From Paenibacillus turpanensis (lineage in GTDB: Bacteria; Bacillota; Bacilli; Paenibacillales; YIM-B00363), in NCBI RefSeq assembly GCF_011421635.1, contig NZ_WTLI01000012.1:1-64000 (forward strand): a DNA stretch of 64,000 nucleotides. Reading direction: 5' to 3'. The position numbers and the translations under genes are program-made. Shown here one piece after another: positions 34,839-44,100 of this stretch (the first letter of the stretch is position 1; every line of letters starts with the position of its first letter). The notes below the pieces were generated by a model. That model made no database searches and was not told where the DNA came from. It saw only the letters and a list, made by a program, of their open reading frames with translations.

Positions 34839-37169
34839 CTATACCTGGTTCACTGTATTGCGTAAGTAATCCCTCGGTGTACAGCCGTGCATTTCTTTGA
34901 ATTTTTTAATAAAATACGCCGCAGTCCCATAACCGACTGAAATGGCGATTTGCTCGATCGTCAGCTTATTGTTCGAAATTAACGCTTTGGCCTTTGCCAT
35001 CCGCTGATTCGTGACATATTCGGTATAGGTGATGCCGAGCTCTTCCTTAAAGAGCTTGCTCAAGTATTTGGGACTGATAAACACCTGTTCAGCCACGATA
35101 TTAAGAGAAAGATCCTCCGACAAGTGGTCATCAATATATTGCTTGGCCGCCTCAATCGTGGTGGAGGCTCTGTCGCTTTGGCGTTTGTCCATTTGATCAA
35201 TGAAAGTGGTGAGCGAATCAATCAGCCAATCGCGAAAACGGGAGATATGTGTAATCTTGATATATTGATTATAGAGATCCAAATGATCTTGAGTCGGATG
35301 CTTATAGCGGACGCTTTTCAAATAATCCGAATAGACGAATACCGTATTGGACAGTACAAAATGGCAGTAATCGGCAGGATACATGCCCTCCCGGATCTCC
35401 ATGACCAACTGATCGACCGCCATTACAATTTCCTGCAGCTGGCGTGACGGCAGTTTTTCCCGAAACCTTGCAAGAACCGCTTGAGGGATTTCGTCAAGGC
35501 TGTTCTCCCGGTCCAAGAGACGCCGATCGTTCAAAATCGTCAGCTCCGGCAGGAAGTAACTATATTTCATTAAAATTTGAGCCTCGCTGTAGCTTCGATG
35601 GGCATGGAGCATGTCCTGTACCCAAGACCCCCAGGAAATTTGAAAATCGAGGTTAAATTGACGCCTGCCCTCCGACAGCACATAGCGGGAGAGCTCGTCC
35701 AAAATGGCATCACCCGCATGCTTTGCACAAACAATAATGACAATGTTCTTGTCCGGAAGCTCTTCAGCTAATAGATGGACGTCCGGCATGGATGCTGCCT
35801 CAAGATGGCTGATGACCCCATACACCGCGGCCTGCATATCCCAGGAGTTTAAGCGATCTAAAGCTTCGCTCGTATTTAGAAGCATGCAGCAGGAATGCTT
35901 GTATTCCCGAGGCACCCCTAATAAAGGAAGCTCTTCAGCCAGCTCCTCGCTGCTGTACTGGTTGCGAAGCATATTCAGCACGATATTTTGCCGAATGACC
36001 GTGCTGTTGGCCTGCAGGGTTTCTTCAAGATTGTTGACCTTATCGTTTAGCTTTACGAAGGCCGTGTCGATGAGCCGGTATTCATTCGTTACATGGCTAA
36101 GCGAAGGGTCGGACAAATCCTTAATTTTTCCGACCAGTCGTTTGACCGGACTATAGTTGGCTCTAGCCCATATCCGAGATAAAACAATGCCGATCAGGAT
36201 GGCTAATAGACAGATGCCCAGAATCAGCTTTTGCACAAATATCGATTTTTCATAAAAGGATATGGAAGGCGTATAGCTGTAAATCTTCCATCCGGTCGAA
36301 GGCAGTGTTCGATAGGAAATAACATAGGATTCACGATCGATCGTATCGCTGATGCTGCCAAATGCAGTCTCCGACATGAGCGCTTGCGTAATACTGGAGC
36401 CGTAATTGCTGCGCTCTCCTAATGTATTTTTATCCGAATCGCTAACCTTGCTTCCGAATGAATCCAATATAAACGTGCTCGAATACTGCGAAGGCATCAT
36501 GTTATGAATGATGCTGCTAATGGCACTTTCCTTTACGTCGATGGCGATAACCAAGTCATGGTTCACGCCTCCCACCTGGAAGGGGTAGCTGTGCGTATAG
36601 GTAATTAAGGCATTGCCGCTGCCGCTGTCTCCTGACAGGCCGGAGAAAATATCCTGCGGGACGGTACGTGTTGGTGTCCAATGGCTGCTGCTGTAGCTGC
36701 TGCTCCGCATTTGACTGACCCAGTTCGCAAGAAAGTCGGAGCCGCTGCCTTGATCGGCCTGCAGGATAAGTCCGTATAATGACGATAAAAGCATATTTTG
36801 TCCGGGATCATAAAGGTGTACTGCATGCACGATATCCGAGTTGCTGGTTACCTTGGATGTAAGCAATTCCTGCAAGTCGATAACCCTGCTAGGGTGACTG
36901 GGCAAGGAAGAATCGGCCATCCAACGGACATCTACGGTTTTATCAAGAGAGAGATCCAGATAGATTTGCTGCACTCTTTGCAGTACAGTAGCTTCAATTG
37001 TTTGGACGGTATGCTCGAGGATCAACTGATTTTCGCTGCGCAGATCTTCTTTATAGTTACTCGAAAAATAGATATAGAAGATAGAGCAAAGCATGAGTAC
37101 GATGACGAGCACGATCGATACATAGGAAATCGCTAGGTTAGCAAAAACCGAATTCCACTTTTTTCCCAA
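34839..37169 (-). CDS. Transmembrane AraC-family regulator (YtdP-like)
   Basis: 776 residues: N-terminal helix (ISYVSIVLVIVLMLCSIFYIYF), extracellular sensor to about 300, second helix (LILGICLLAILIGIVLS), HAMP-like linker, and a C-terminal AraC domain with two HTH helices (LSLNIVAEQVFISPKYLSK, LTIEQIAISVGYGTAAYFIK). TTG start at 37169 behind AGGAGGTAGG. It combines sensor and DNA binding in one chain without phosphotransfer. It probably controls the LplA-like gene 51 bp downstream. Confidence 0.87.
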   Translation of the reverse strand: MGKKWNSVFANLAISYVSIVLVIVLMLCSIFYIYFSSNYKEDLRSENQLILEHTVQTIEATVLQRVQQIYLDLSLDKTVDVRWMADSSLPSHPSRVIDLQELLTSKVTSNSDIVHAVHLYDPGQNMLLSSLYGLILQADQGSGSDFLANWVSQMRSSSYSSSHWTPTRTVPQDIFSGLSGDSGSGNALITYTHSYPFQVGGVNHDLVIAIDVKESAISSIIHNMMPSQYSSTFILDSFGSKVSDSDKNTLGERSNYGSSITQALMSETAFGSISDTIDRESYVISYRTLPSTGWKIYSYTPSISFYEKSIFVQKLILGICLLAILIGIVLSRIWARANYSPVKRLVGKIKDLSDPSLSHVTNEYRLIDTAFVKLNDKVNNLEETLQANSTVIRQNIVLNMLRNQYSSEELAEELPLLGVPREYKHSCCMLLNTSEALDRLNSWDMQAAVYGVISHLEAASMPDVHLLAEELPDKNIVIIVCAKHAGDAILDELSRYVLSEGRRQFNLDFQISWGSWVQDMLHAHRSYSEAQILMKYSYFLPELTILNDRRLLDRENSLDEIPQAVLARFREKLPSRQLQEIVMAVDQLVMEIREGMYPADYCHFVLSNTVFVYSDYLKSVRYKHPTQDHLDLYNQYIKITHISRFRDWLIDSLTTFIDQMDKRQSDRASTTIEAAKQYIDDHLSEDLSLNIVAEQVFISPKYLSKLFKEELGITYTEYVTNQRMAKAKALISNNKLTIEQIAISVGYGTAAYFIKKFKEMHGCTPRDYLRNTVNQV

Positions 37170-37385
37170 GAGTGTCCTACCTCCTACTGTGGGACTCTAT
37201 CCATCGCGGTAAGCTTCTATTTCATCAAACCATAATAATGTAATGTGAATATTAAAATTAGCAATTTGAAGCAGAATCATTCCAAACTTTAATAGAAAAG
37301 AGAAATTGTTATACTGCCTCGTTACATTCCTCGTGCGGTATCGACCCCGAAACTAGTTATATATTAACCGTAGGTAAAAAATGGA
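37170..37385. other. Intergenic spacer before azlC
   Basis: AT-rich; apart from the start-proximal ribosome site of the AraC gene and the azlC promoter at its right edge I see no feature. Confidence 0.5.
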
Positions 37386-37414
37386 TTGGCGACCGTTTGG
37401 ACGTCTGCTACAAT
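37386..37414 (+). promoter_or_regulatory. Sigma-A promoter of azlCD
   Basis: TTGGCG (37386-37391), 17 bp, TACAAT (37409-37414). Confidence 0.7.
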
Positions 37415-37451
37415 GGGAAAAGTCATTTTTTCTATTGTGGAGGTTCTGCTT

Positions 37452-38177
37452 ATGGATTCCTTTCAGCAATCCTTTCGTAAAGGCGTCAAATCCGGGCTTG
37501 TCATCGCCCTTGGATATATACCGATTGCCATCGCCTTCGGTCTGCTGGCCAAATCATCCGGTGTTCCTTGGTGGACGGCCTGCTTCATGTCGTTTGCCGT
37601 ATTCGCCGGGGCGAGCCAATTCGTCGGCGCGGGCATGCTTGCGGCCGGTGCAGCCGGCTGGGAAATCGTCATGACGACATTCGTGCTCAACGTTCGCCAT
37701 TTTCTTATGTCTACCTCGCTTTCCCAACGCCTCGAGAAGTCGATCAGCCGGAAAATGCTCAGCTTCATCTCCTTCGGGGTGACAGACGAAACCTTTTCCG
37801 TCGCTTCGCTGAGGCAAGACCTGCCGCTCAAGGCAGGCTTTGTGCTGGGCCTCAACCTCGTCGCCTACGCCGCTTGGAATGGGGGCACCTGGCTCGGGCT
37901 TGCCGCAGGCTCATTGCTGCCGGAGGCGGTTCAGTCCAGCATGGGAATTTCGCTGTACGCGATGTTCATCGGGCTGCTGATTCCTGCCCTGACCAGCTCG
38001 AAGCCTGCGGTCGTCGTAACGCTGATTTCCGTTGCCGCAGCTGCCGCACTGCATTGGCTGCCGGCATTCGCCGCCTTGTCCGGCGGGTGGAAGGTCATGC
38101 TTTCCGCGCTGGTCGCAGCCGCAGCGGGAGCGTATTATTTTCCGGAAAAGGAGAGGGAACAACATGAGCGCACTTGA
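37452..38177 (+). CDS. azlC: AzlC-family branched-chain amino acid exporter, large subunit
   Basis: 241-residue membrane protein. Conserved AzlC segments: GYIPIAIAFGLLA, FAGASQFVGAGML, TTFVLNVRHFLMSTSLS and FGVTDETFSVA. With AzlD it exports branched-chain amino acids or analogues. The ATG at 37452 sits behind TGGAGG, and the frame upstream of it overlaps the promoter. Overlaps azlD by 14 bp, so translation is coupled. Confidence 0.92.
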   Translation: MDSFQQSFRKGVKSGLVIALGYIPIAIAFGLLAKSSGVPWWTACFMSFAVFAGASQFVGAGMLAAGAAGWEIVMTTFVLNVRHFLMSTSLSQRLEKSISRKMLSFISFGVTDETFSVASLRQDLPLKAGFVLGLNLVAYAAWNGGTWLGLAAGSLLPEAVQSSMGISLYAMFIGLLIPALTSSKPAVVVTLISVAAAAALHWLPAFAALSGGWKVMLSALVAAAAGAYYFPEKEREQHERT

Positions 38178-38472
38178 GCTTACGCTAGTCGTATTAGGGA
38201 TGGCGATTGTCACCTATCTTCCGCGCATGCTGCCCCTTGTGCTGCTGACGGAGTTGAACATGCCGCCGTTTTTGCGCCGTTTTCTGCAGTTTATTCCTTA
38301 CGCAGTGCTCGGTTCATTGATTTTTCCAGGGGTACTGTATTCTACGTCAAGCATAACTGCTTCTGCGATTGGAGCGGTGGCTGCCGTTGTGCTGGCGCTG
38401 CTTCGGACGCATTTGCTAGTGGTTGTTATGGGAAGCATTGCAGCAGTTTACGTTAGTGAGCTGCTGCTGTAG
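38164..38472 (+). CDS. azlD: AzlD-family exporter, small subunit
   Basis: 102 residues, four hydrophobic helices, with the family start VVLGMAIVTYLPRMLPLVLL and the FLRRFLQFIPYAVLGSLIFPG segment. ATG 38164 is inside the 3' end of azlC behind GAGAGGGA. It partners AzlC in the membrane. Confidence 0.9.
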   Translation: MSALELTLVVLGMAIVTYLPRMLPLVLLTELNMPPFLRRFLQFIPYAVLGSLIFPGVLYSTSSITASAIGAVAAVVLALLRTHLLVVVMGSIAAVYVSELLL

Positions 38473-38608
38473 TCCCCATCGTTAAACGCCCGGAAGCCTT
38501 TCACGTATAAAAGCTGCCGACAAACCCTCCCAGTAAAATCCTTGAATACATTTACATTTATTGTAAATGATAAAGAGGTCGCGAAATCTGTGTCGAGGGG
38601 CGAATGTC

Positions 38609-39118
38609 GTGCATGTCGTTGTTGTAATCGTGCTGATTGGATTGTGCTACAAATTTAAAGCGTTTTCGAAATGGAGACAATTCCACGCAACGCTGCTTTA
38701 TATTATTGCTTGCGATCTGCTTTACCATTATTTTTGCGGGGGTTATCCACTCTGGGTTTACCACCCGGATTCGCTGATGCCTATGCAATATGGTACGGAT
38801 TTAATTTACACCTTCTTTTTCCTCCCGTTGACTGCTCTTCTGTTCTTGGTTCGTTTTCCGCCTCACGAAAATACGTTTACAAAAAAACTGCTTTACGTTT
38901 TGATTTGGATGGGGATCTACTACGCTTGGGAATGGACCTTTTTTACCTTCAAACGAATTACCTATGACAATGGGTGGGTTCTGCCGTGGTCGATCGCATT
39001 TTACGCCATGATGTTTCCGATGCTGATTATTCATCACAAGAAACCGCTGCTGGCCTATCCGCTCAGCGCGGCGGCCATCGTTTTTTGGATCGTGCTGTTT
39101 AAGGTCCCCGTCCAATAA
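38609..39118 (+). CDS. CBO0543-type membrane protein
   Basis: 169 residues, about five helices. The layout (short first helix, KWRQFHATLLYIIACDLLYHYFC, YPLWVYHPD, then alternating loops with WEWTFFTFKRITYDNGW) fits the CBO0543 family common in spore-formers; function unknown. GTG 38609 is preferred because GAGGGG is 9 bp upstream; an ATG at 38567 would add 14 polar residues without a ribosome site. Confidence 0.7.
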   Translation: MHVVVVIVLIGLCYKFKAFSKWRQFHATLLYIIACDLLYHYFCGGYPLWVYHPDSLMPMQYGTDLIYTFFFLPLTALLFLVRFPPHENTFTKKLLYVLIWMGIYYAWEWTFFTFKRITYDNGWVLPWSIAFYAMMFPMLIIHHKKPLLAYPLSAAAIVFWIVLFKVPVQ

Positions 39119-39223
39119 GGCGTCAAGGGGTCAAGGCGTCAAGATCGTGAATCCGCCGTCGTTCCAAGCAAAAGAGACCATTTTTCGTTATAATAATAAG
39201 AAAAATGTGCTTGGAGACGATTC

Positions 39224-40171
39224 ATGATTCGAACATTGGCTGTAACCCATGACCATACGATCCTTCAAAATATTCCTTTGGAAGCGCTAACCCAAGAAAA
39301 TGTGCTGTGGTATTGGGTTGACTTTCATATGCCTGACGAGCGGGAAGGGCTGGAGCTGGACCGGCATTTCAAGTTTCACCCCTTGGCGATCGATGATTGC
39401 TTTCACCTGCTGCAGCGTCCGAAGCTTGACCACTACGACGGGTACCATTTTTTCGTCTTTCATTCCGTGAATCCGGCAACGCTTGCCGCGCGGGAGGTGG
39501 ACCTATTTCTTGGATCGAACTATGTCGTTACGTTTCACCAAGAGGAGGTTGCCGAGCTGGATGAGGTCTGGAAGCGCTTCTCGGAAAATGATCGGATGCG
39601 CGGGGAAGGGGCGATCACGTGCATGTACATGATATTGGACAAGCTGGTCGACTACTACTTTCCCTGCGTTCAGCGGCTGGAGGATGAGCTGGCCGAGGTG
39701 GGGGAGCATGGCCGGCGGCATCCGGTGCATCTGATTATGGACCGACTCTATGAAATTCGTATCAATGTGCTGAAGCTGCGGAAAACGATTATCCCGATGC
39801 GGGACTTGCTGTACCGGATTGTGAACTCTCAGAAAATCGAAGGAATGGAGCATCATGTCGCGTATTTTAAGGACATTCACGATCATCTGCTCAAGCTTTC
39901 GGAAATGCTGGAGTCAAACCGGGAAATGTCTTCCGATATACGTGACAGCTACTTGTCGTTAAACTCGTATCGCATGAACTCGATTATGAAAACCTTGACG
40001 GTCATTACCACGATTTTTATGCCGTTGACGTTCATTGCCGGCGTGTACGGGATGAACTTTCAATATATGCCGGAGCTGGAGTGGGAAAATGGCTATTATA
40101 TCGTTTTATCGGGGATGCTGGTGATCGGCATCGGCATGTATTGGTGGTTTAAGCGAAAGGGCTGGTTCTAG
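39224..40171 (+). CDS. corA: CorA-family divalent cation transporter
   Basis: 315 residues. Long cytoplasmic N-terminal funnel, then two C-terminal helices (MKTLTVITTIFMPLTFIAGVYGMNF and YYIVLSGMLVIGIGMYWWF) separated by the ion-selecting GMN loop (YGMNFQYMPE). Forms a homopentameric channel for Mg2+, or Co2+/Ni2+. ATG behind TTGGAGA. Its stop codon overlaps the stop of the convergent DeoR gene (CTAG). Confidence 0.92.
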   Translation: MIRTLAVTHDHTILQNIPLEALTQENVLWYWVDFHMPDEREGLELDRHFKFHPLAIDDCFHLLQRPKLDHYDGYHFFVFHSVNPATLAAREVDLFLGSNYVVTFHQEEVAELDEVWKRFSENDRMRGEGAITCMYMILDKLVDYYFPCVQRLEDELAEVGEHGRRHPVHLIMDRLYEIRINVLKLRKTIIPMRDLLYRIVNSQKIEGMEHHVAYFKDIHDHLLKLSEMLESNREMSSDIRDSYLSLNSYRMNSIMKTLTVITTIFMPLTFIAGVYGMNFQYMPELEWENGYYIVLSGMLVIGIGMYWWFKRKGWF

Positions 40172-40932
40172 GCTTTCGCCACGACCACCTTACCGACCAG
40201 GTCCCGGAGCTTGTCCAGCATTTGCGGCGCGATGCCGTCATCCGTGACCAGCACGTCGATACGCTTCGTTTCGATGCCGAAGAAAAAGGCGCTGCGGTTC
40301 ATTTTGGAGGAATCGGCGAGCAGCACGAGCTCTTCCGCTTGTTCGGCCAGCGCCTGTGCGGTGCGCAGCGGCTCCGATTTGGAGAAAAACAAGCCTTGTG
40401 GGGTGATGCCCATGCACGAAAACATCGCCTTGTCAAAACGGTATTGGCGCAGCTCCTGATACAGCTTGTGTCCGGTTGTCATGCCGTCCTCGGCGACTTC
40501 CCCGCCAACGAGGAACACTTTGGTGCGTCCGCCCCGCTGCACGATATTAAGAGCAATCATCGTGGAGTTGGTTACCACGAGCAGCTCCTTCTGCGTGGGC
40601 AGGTAGCGGGAAACGACGAGACCGGTGGTATTTCCGTCGAGAAACAGACTGTCGCCGTCTTCGAGGAGAAGCACGGCTTCTTTGGCGATCGCTTCCTTCT
40701 GCTCATAGTGGAAGTTCATGCGCTGGTGGTAGGGCATGTCCCATGTCGTCTGCTCTTTCTTCACAGCGCCGCCGTACGTTCGGCGCAGCAGACCTTTCTC
40801 GTCGAGCAGGCGCAGGTCGCGGCGGACCGTCTCGACCGATACGTTGTAGCGGGTTACCAGCTGCTCTACGGTAACGCTGCCTGTGTTTTTCACAATGGAT
40901 ACGATATCATTTCTCCGTTTTGCGGTGCTCAT
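40168..40932 (-). CDS. DeoR-family repressor
   Basis: 254 residues. N-terminal HTH (VTVEQLVTRYNVSVETVRRDLRLLDEKGLLRRTYGGA) and the DeoR sugar-phosphate sensor domain (DGDSLFLDGNTTGLVVSRYL, VLLADSSKMNRSAFF). Effectors of this class are phosphorylated sugars or glycerol phosphate. On the same strand as, and 203 bp after, the last gene of the ABC operon, which is separated from it by a terminator; it most likely represses that operon. Confidence 0.87.
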   Translation of the reverse strand: MSTAKRRNDIVSIVKNTGSVTVEQLVTRYNVSVETVRRDLRLLDEKGLLRRTYGGAVKKEQTTWDMPYHQRMNFHYEQKEAIAKEAVLLLEDGDSLFLDGNTTGLVVSRYLPTQKELLVVTNSTMIALNIVQRGGRTKVFLVGGEVAEDGMTTGHKLYQELRQYRFDKAMFSCMGITPQGLFFSKSEPLRTAQALAEQAEELVLLADSSKMNRSAFFFGIETKRIDVLVTDDGIAPQMLDKLRDLVGKVVVAKA

Positions 40933-41038
40933 GCTATTCCCTCCATCGTTGGGGCTTGGGACGGGTCGTTTCTTTGATTATAGCGAGCCAATGTTAATGG
41001 AGCGTAAATGCGGATTTTGTTTCATGTAAAATGAATGC

Positions 41039-41082
41039 AAAAAGGCTCCGTTCGCCGCTTTTATGCGGGAACGGAGCTTTTT
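41039..41082. terminator. Terminator of the ABC operon
   Basis: 15-bp stem AAAAAGGCTCCGTTC with GAACGGAGCTTTTT plus inner GCCGC/GCGG pairing; separates the operon from the DeoR gene. Confidence 0.88.
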
Positions 41083-41135
41083 CATGCAGGGAGGCTTTAC
41101 TGCGGGGGGGTCTTTTTGGTGAGGATGCGAGCTTG

Positions 41136-42494
41136 TTATTTATACTGCGCAAACGCTTTGGATGCGTCGGCTTGCGCCTTCTTGAAGGCGTCCTCCGGTG
41201 TCGCTTTGCCTGCAAAGACGGATTGCACGGCAACGTTGACGGCATCGTTCACCACGCGGGATGCCGCTGTCGGCACGCTGATTGTCGCGTGCGGGAATAC
41301 TTCGGCAAACGCCTGCTGCTTTTGAACGTTCGTGGTGTAGTCCTTTTTCAGCAGCTCCGTTTCAATAGAAGACTTCGTAGCCGGGAAGTAGCCGGTTTTT
41401 TCGGCGTAAATCGCCTGCGCTTTCGGTCCTGCAAAGTATTTGAGGAACAGCCAGCCCGCGAGCTCCTTCTCCGGAGTGGTCTTGAACAGCACTTGGTTGC
41501 CGCCGTACAGCTCGGTTACCGGCTCCTTAGCGCCGCCCTGCGGGATCAGGGTAATTCCCCATTTGAATTTGTCTTTAATCAGGTCCAGCTTTGTGCTTGT
41601 GCGCGCAGTCGTGCCGAATTCCATCGCCGCGCGGCCGTTCGTGAATTCCTGCTCCGTGTCTTGGGCGAGCACGATCGCTTTTTTGTCGACAAGGTTTTTC
41701 AGGATCGTTGCAAGCTCAACCGCTTCCTTGTTATCCAGGTCTACGCCGGACAGGTCTTCTTTAATCGACTCGATGCCGTATGTGCGCAGCCAAGTGCGGA
41801 AGGAGCCGCCATAGGTGCCGTAGCCGGTGCCGTTGCCGAGAACAAGGGCCGGAACGCCGGTTTTTTCGTAAATGTCGATTGCCTGCTTTTCAAACTCTTT
41901 CCATGTTTTCGCCGGCTTGTCGTAGCCTGCTTTTTGCAGCAGCTCGGCATTATAATAAGCGCCCAGGGAGCTGTTGCCGTGCGGCCAGCTCATCGTTTTG
42001 CCGTTGTATGCCGCGATCCGCTGGCGGGCAAGTACGCCGGGCATAATGTCGTTCAGCTCCGCCTTGCTGAGGCCGTACTTCGGATCCTCGATAAACGAGT
42101 CCAAAGCGACGATTTTGTCGGCTTTCATATATTCGAGGGTATCGCTCTCGTAAGCCATCGCAACAGCGGGAAGGCCGCCGCCCTGCAGCGCAGCGCGGAT
42201 TTTTTTATTCAAATCATCGTAGGAGCCTTGGAACACTTCTTTTACAACGACCTTGCCTTCGTATTCCTTGTTGAATTCCGCCACGATCTCTTTGATCGCA
42301 TCGCCGTAAATCGTCGCTTGAATGTGCCAGAAGTCGATTTCGACCGGGCCGTTTGCACCCAGCTCAACGCCTGTTTCCTTCGCTGCAGGCTCGCTGCCCG
42401 TAGTGGGAGAGCTCGCTTCCTTCACGCCGCTGCAGCCAGTTACGGCCGCGATGACCAGAGTCAGCAGCATTAGACTCCAACGTTTCATTTTCAT
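41136..42494 (-). CDS. UgpB-like ABC solute-binding lipoprotein
   Basis: 452 residues with lipobox AVTGC and the family 1 extracellular-binding fold (VEIDFWHIQATIYGDAIKEIVAEFNKEYEGKVVVKEVFQGSYDDLNKKI; GWLFLKYFAG near the end). The WH start and general pattern resemble UgpB, the glycerol-3-phosphate receptor, more than maltose receptors, but ligand residues cannot be checked by eye. Last gene of the operon permease-permease-HAD-hydrolase-receptor. No ATPase is encoded here; many Firmicute operons of this type share an MsmX-like ATPase. Confidence 0.88.
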   Translation of the reverse strand: MKMKRWSLMLLTLVIAAVTGCSGVKEASSPTTGSEPAAKETGVELGANGPVEIDFWHIQATIYGDAIKEIVAEFNKEYEGKVVVKEVFQGSYDDLNKKIRAALQGGGLPAVAMAYESDTLEYMKADKIVALDSFIEDPKYGLSKAELNDIMPGVLARQRIAAYNGKTMSWPHGNSSLGAYYNAELLQKAGYDKPAKTWKEFEKQAIDIYEKTGVPALVLGNGTGYGTYGGSFRTWLRTYGIESIKEDLSGVDLDNKEAVELATILKNLVDKKAIVLAQDTEQEFTNGRAAMEFGTTARTSTKLDLIKDKFKWGITLIPQGGAKEPVTELYGGNQVLFKTTPEKELAGWLFLKYFAGPKAQAIYAEKTGYFPATKSSIETELLKKDYTTNVQKQQAFAEVFPHATISVPTAASRVVNDAVNVAVQSVFAGKATPEDAFKKAQADASKAFAQYK

Positions 42495-42631
42495 CGGTTC
42501 TCTTCTCCTCCAAAAATGGTTTGTTTATCGCAGGCGGGCGCAAGCGGCTTGGTTGGGGTTGCGTTGGTGCTTGCGCCTGCCGGGACGAATGAGTGAGCAT
42601 GGAACATTTGGTACGTTGTGCGGTCGGACGA

Positions 42632-44083
42632 TTATCGGATGCTGCCGGTGGCTGCGGACGGCCTTGCGCCGATCAGCTGGTCTAGGACGACCGTTTCGCC
42701 GTATACCGGGAAGTAGCGGGCGATGCCGGCGCTGTCGCACAGCGACGGGTGCACGCTGTGGAGCGGAATGACTTGGCGCGGAGCCGCAGCCTGAATGAGC
42801 GCGGTGATGTCCTGCGGCGCGGCATGTCCGCCCGTCGCGCAGTAGTGATACTGCACGCCGAACTCGGTGAGCCAGCGGTGCAGCGTTTCATCGGACGGCG
42901 TAAGCGGGCCGCCGTCGGCGTGAACGTAATGGGACCGTGTGCTCCGGTCCCCGAAGCATTCCAGCTCCGCCATGAGCGGGAGCTGGTAGTATGGGAGGTA
43001 AACGGTGTATGCCCGTTTATCCGAGGTGATTTGCTCCAGCGTGACCGTGGCGAACGGCAGCTCCACGGCCGGGTCCACCGGCAGCGTCGTAGCCGTCGGC
43101 AGCACGCGGACGACCTCGCGCGCCGCTTCGAGCGCCGGGTGGTCTTCGAGGGCGCGGATGCCCTCGGTGACGGCGACATGCCAGACGGCAGCCGTGCTCT
43201 CGTCCATGACGAGCGTACGGCCGCAGGCCATCGCCGCCATGATGATATCGGCGACGCGCTCGACGTTGCGGGCGAGGATGTTCAAGTAGACGAGGCCCGG
43301 CGCGTCGTTCATCACATTGGCGTAGACGGCGGCGACGTCGGTTTCCAGGCGCTGCGCCGGCCGGCGGAAGACGGTGTCCGCGCGGAGCGTCGTGCCTTCG
43401 GTGATCAGCAGATCGACCTGCTGATCCCGGCACATTTGCGCGAAGCGGTCCATGCGGTAGGCGTGGCGGCCGTGGCGGCGCCAGTCGGCGGTGAAGCCGA
43501 TGCTGCGGCCGTCGGCGGTATGGAGCAGGAAGCCGGAGCAGCCCGGGCTGTCATGGTCGACCTCGACGATTTGGAAGCGGTCGCCTTCCGGGAAGCCGGG
43601 AAGCGCAATCGTTTCGAGGTCGTCCAGCGCGATGATGTCGGCCTTTGTGCCAGGCACCTCGCCCGCCGCGATAATAGCTTTATAGACAGAGTAAGCGTCG
43701 CGGCTCATGTATACCTTGATGCCCTCGCGAAGGTAGGGGAGCAGCGCCATATGGTCTTGGTGAATGTGGCTGACAAACACGGATACGGTCTCGTATTGCG
43801 GTAGCTCCGGCTGGTTCCACACCTGCTTTAGGGTGTCGAGCGTAATGCCTTCCATCGCTTCTTCCTCATACAGGTTAAGAAGAGGGGGGGCGGATCGGGT
43901 CAGCAGATGATGACGGATGCCGTGGGGCGGGTTGGTCTTTACCTGTTCGGTAAAAAATCCGCGCATCGCCAGACCGAAGTCGAATACGAAACCGGCGTCT
44001 CCGCTTCCGTACACGATGTGAACCCCGCCAATCGTGTTGAGACCGCTGTAAAACGACAGCATTTCCTGTGCTTGAGTGGACAT
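42632..44083 (-). CDS. RNase J-like MBL/beta-CASP hydrolase in an ABC operon
   Basis: 483 residues. Metallo-beta-lactamase motif HIHQDH (106-111), third-motif His177 in VDHDSPGCSGF and Asp200 in TADWRRHG match RNase J order (HSIPDS, TGDFK). A beta-CASP half follows, with TEGTT (like SDSTN), a GGHAAPQD motif near 418 (like SGHACQED) and VIPLHSVHP near 440 (like IPVHGE). The C-terminal RNase J domain is missing. Enzymes with this fold cut phosphodiesters in RNA or DNA. Between an ABC receptor and a HAD phosphatase it more likely acts on a small imported phosphodiester; that is inference. ATG 44083 behind CGAGGA, 17 bp after the HAD gene. Confidence 0.75.
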   Translation of the reverse strand: MSTQAQEMLSFYSGLNTIGGVHIVYGSGDAGFVFDFGLAMRGFFTEQVKTNPPHGIRHHLLTRSAPPLLNLYEEEAMEGITLDTLKQVWNQPELPQYETVSVFVSHIHQDHMALLPYLREGIKVYMSRDAYSVYKAIIAAGEVPGTKADIIALDDLETIALPGFPEGDRFQIVEVDHDSPGCSGFLLHTADGRSIGFTADWRRHGRHAYRMDRFAQMCRDQQVDLLITEGTTLRADTVFRRPAQRLETDVAAVYANVMNDAPGLVYLNILARNVERVADIIMAAMACGRTLVMDESTAAVWHVAVTEGIRALEDHPALEAAREVVRVLPTATTLPVDPAVELPFATVTLEQITSDKRAYTVYLPYYQLPLMAELECFGDRSTRSHYVHADGGPLTPSDETLHRWLTEFGVQYHYCATGGHAAPQDITALIQAAAPRQVIPLHSVHPSLCDSAGIARYFPVYGETVVLDQLIGARPSAATGSIR

Positions 44084-44100
44084 TCCTCGATACACTCCTT

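Noticed and set aside
41031-42473. 480-residue frame antisense to the UgpB-like gene
   Set aside because: Shadow of a clear lipoprotein gene; crosses the operon terminator and has no signal or motif.
42749-43804. Frame antisense to the RNase J-like gene
   Set aside because: High third-position GC of the real gene keeps this frame open; composition is Arg/Ala/Val-rich without motifs.
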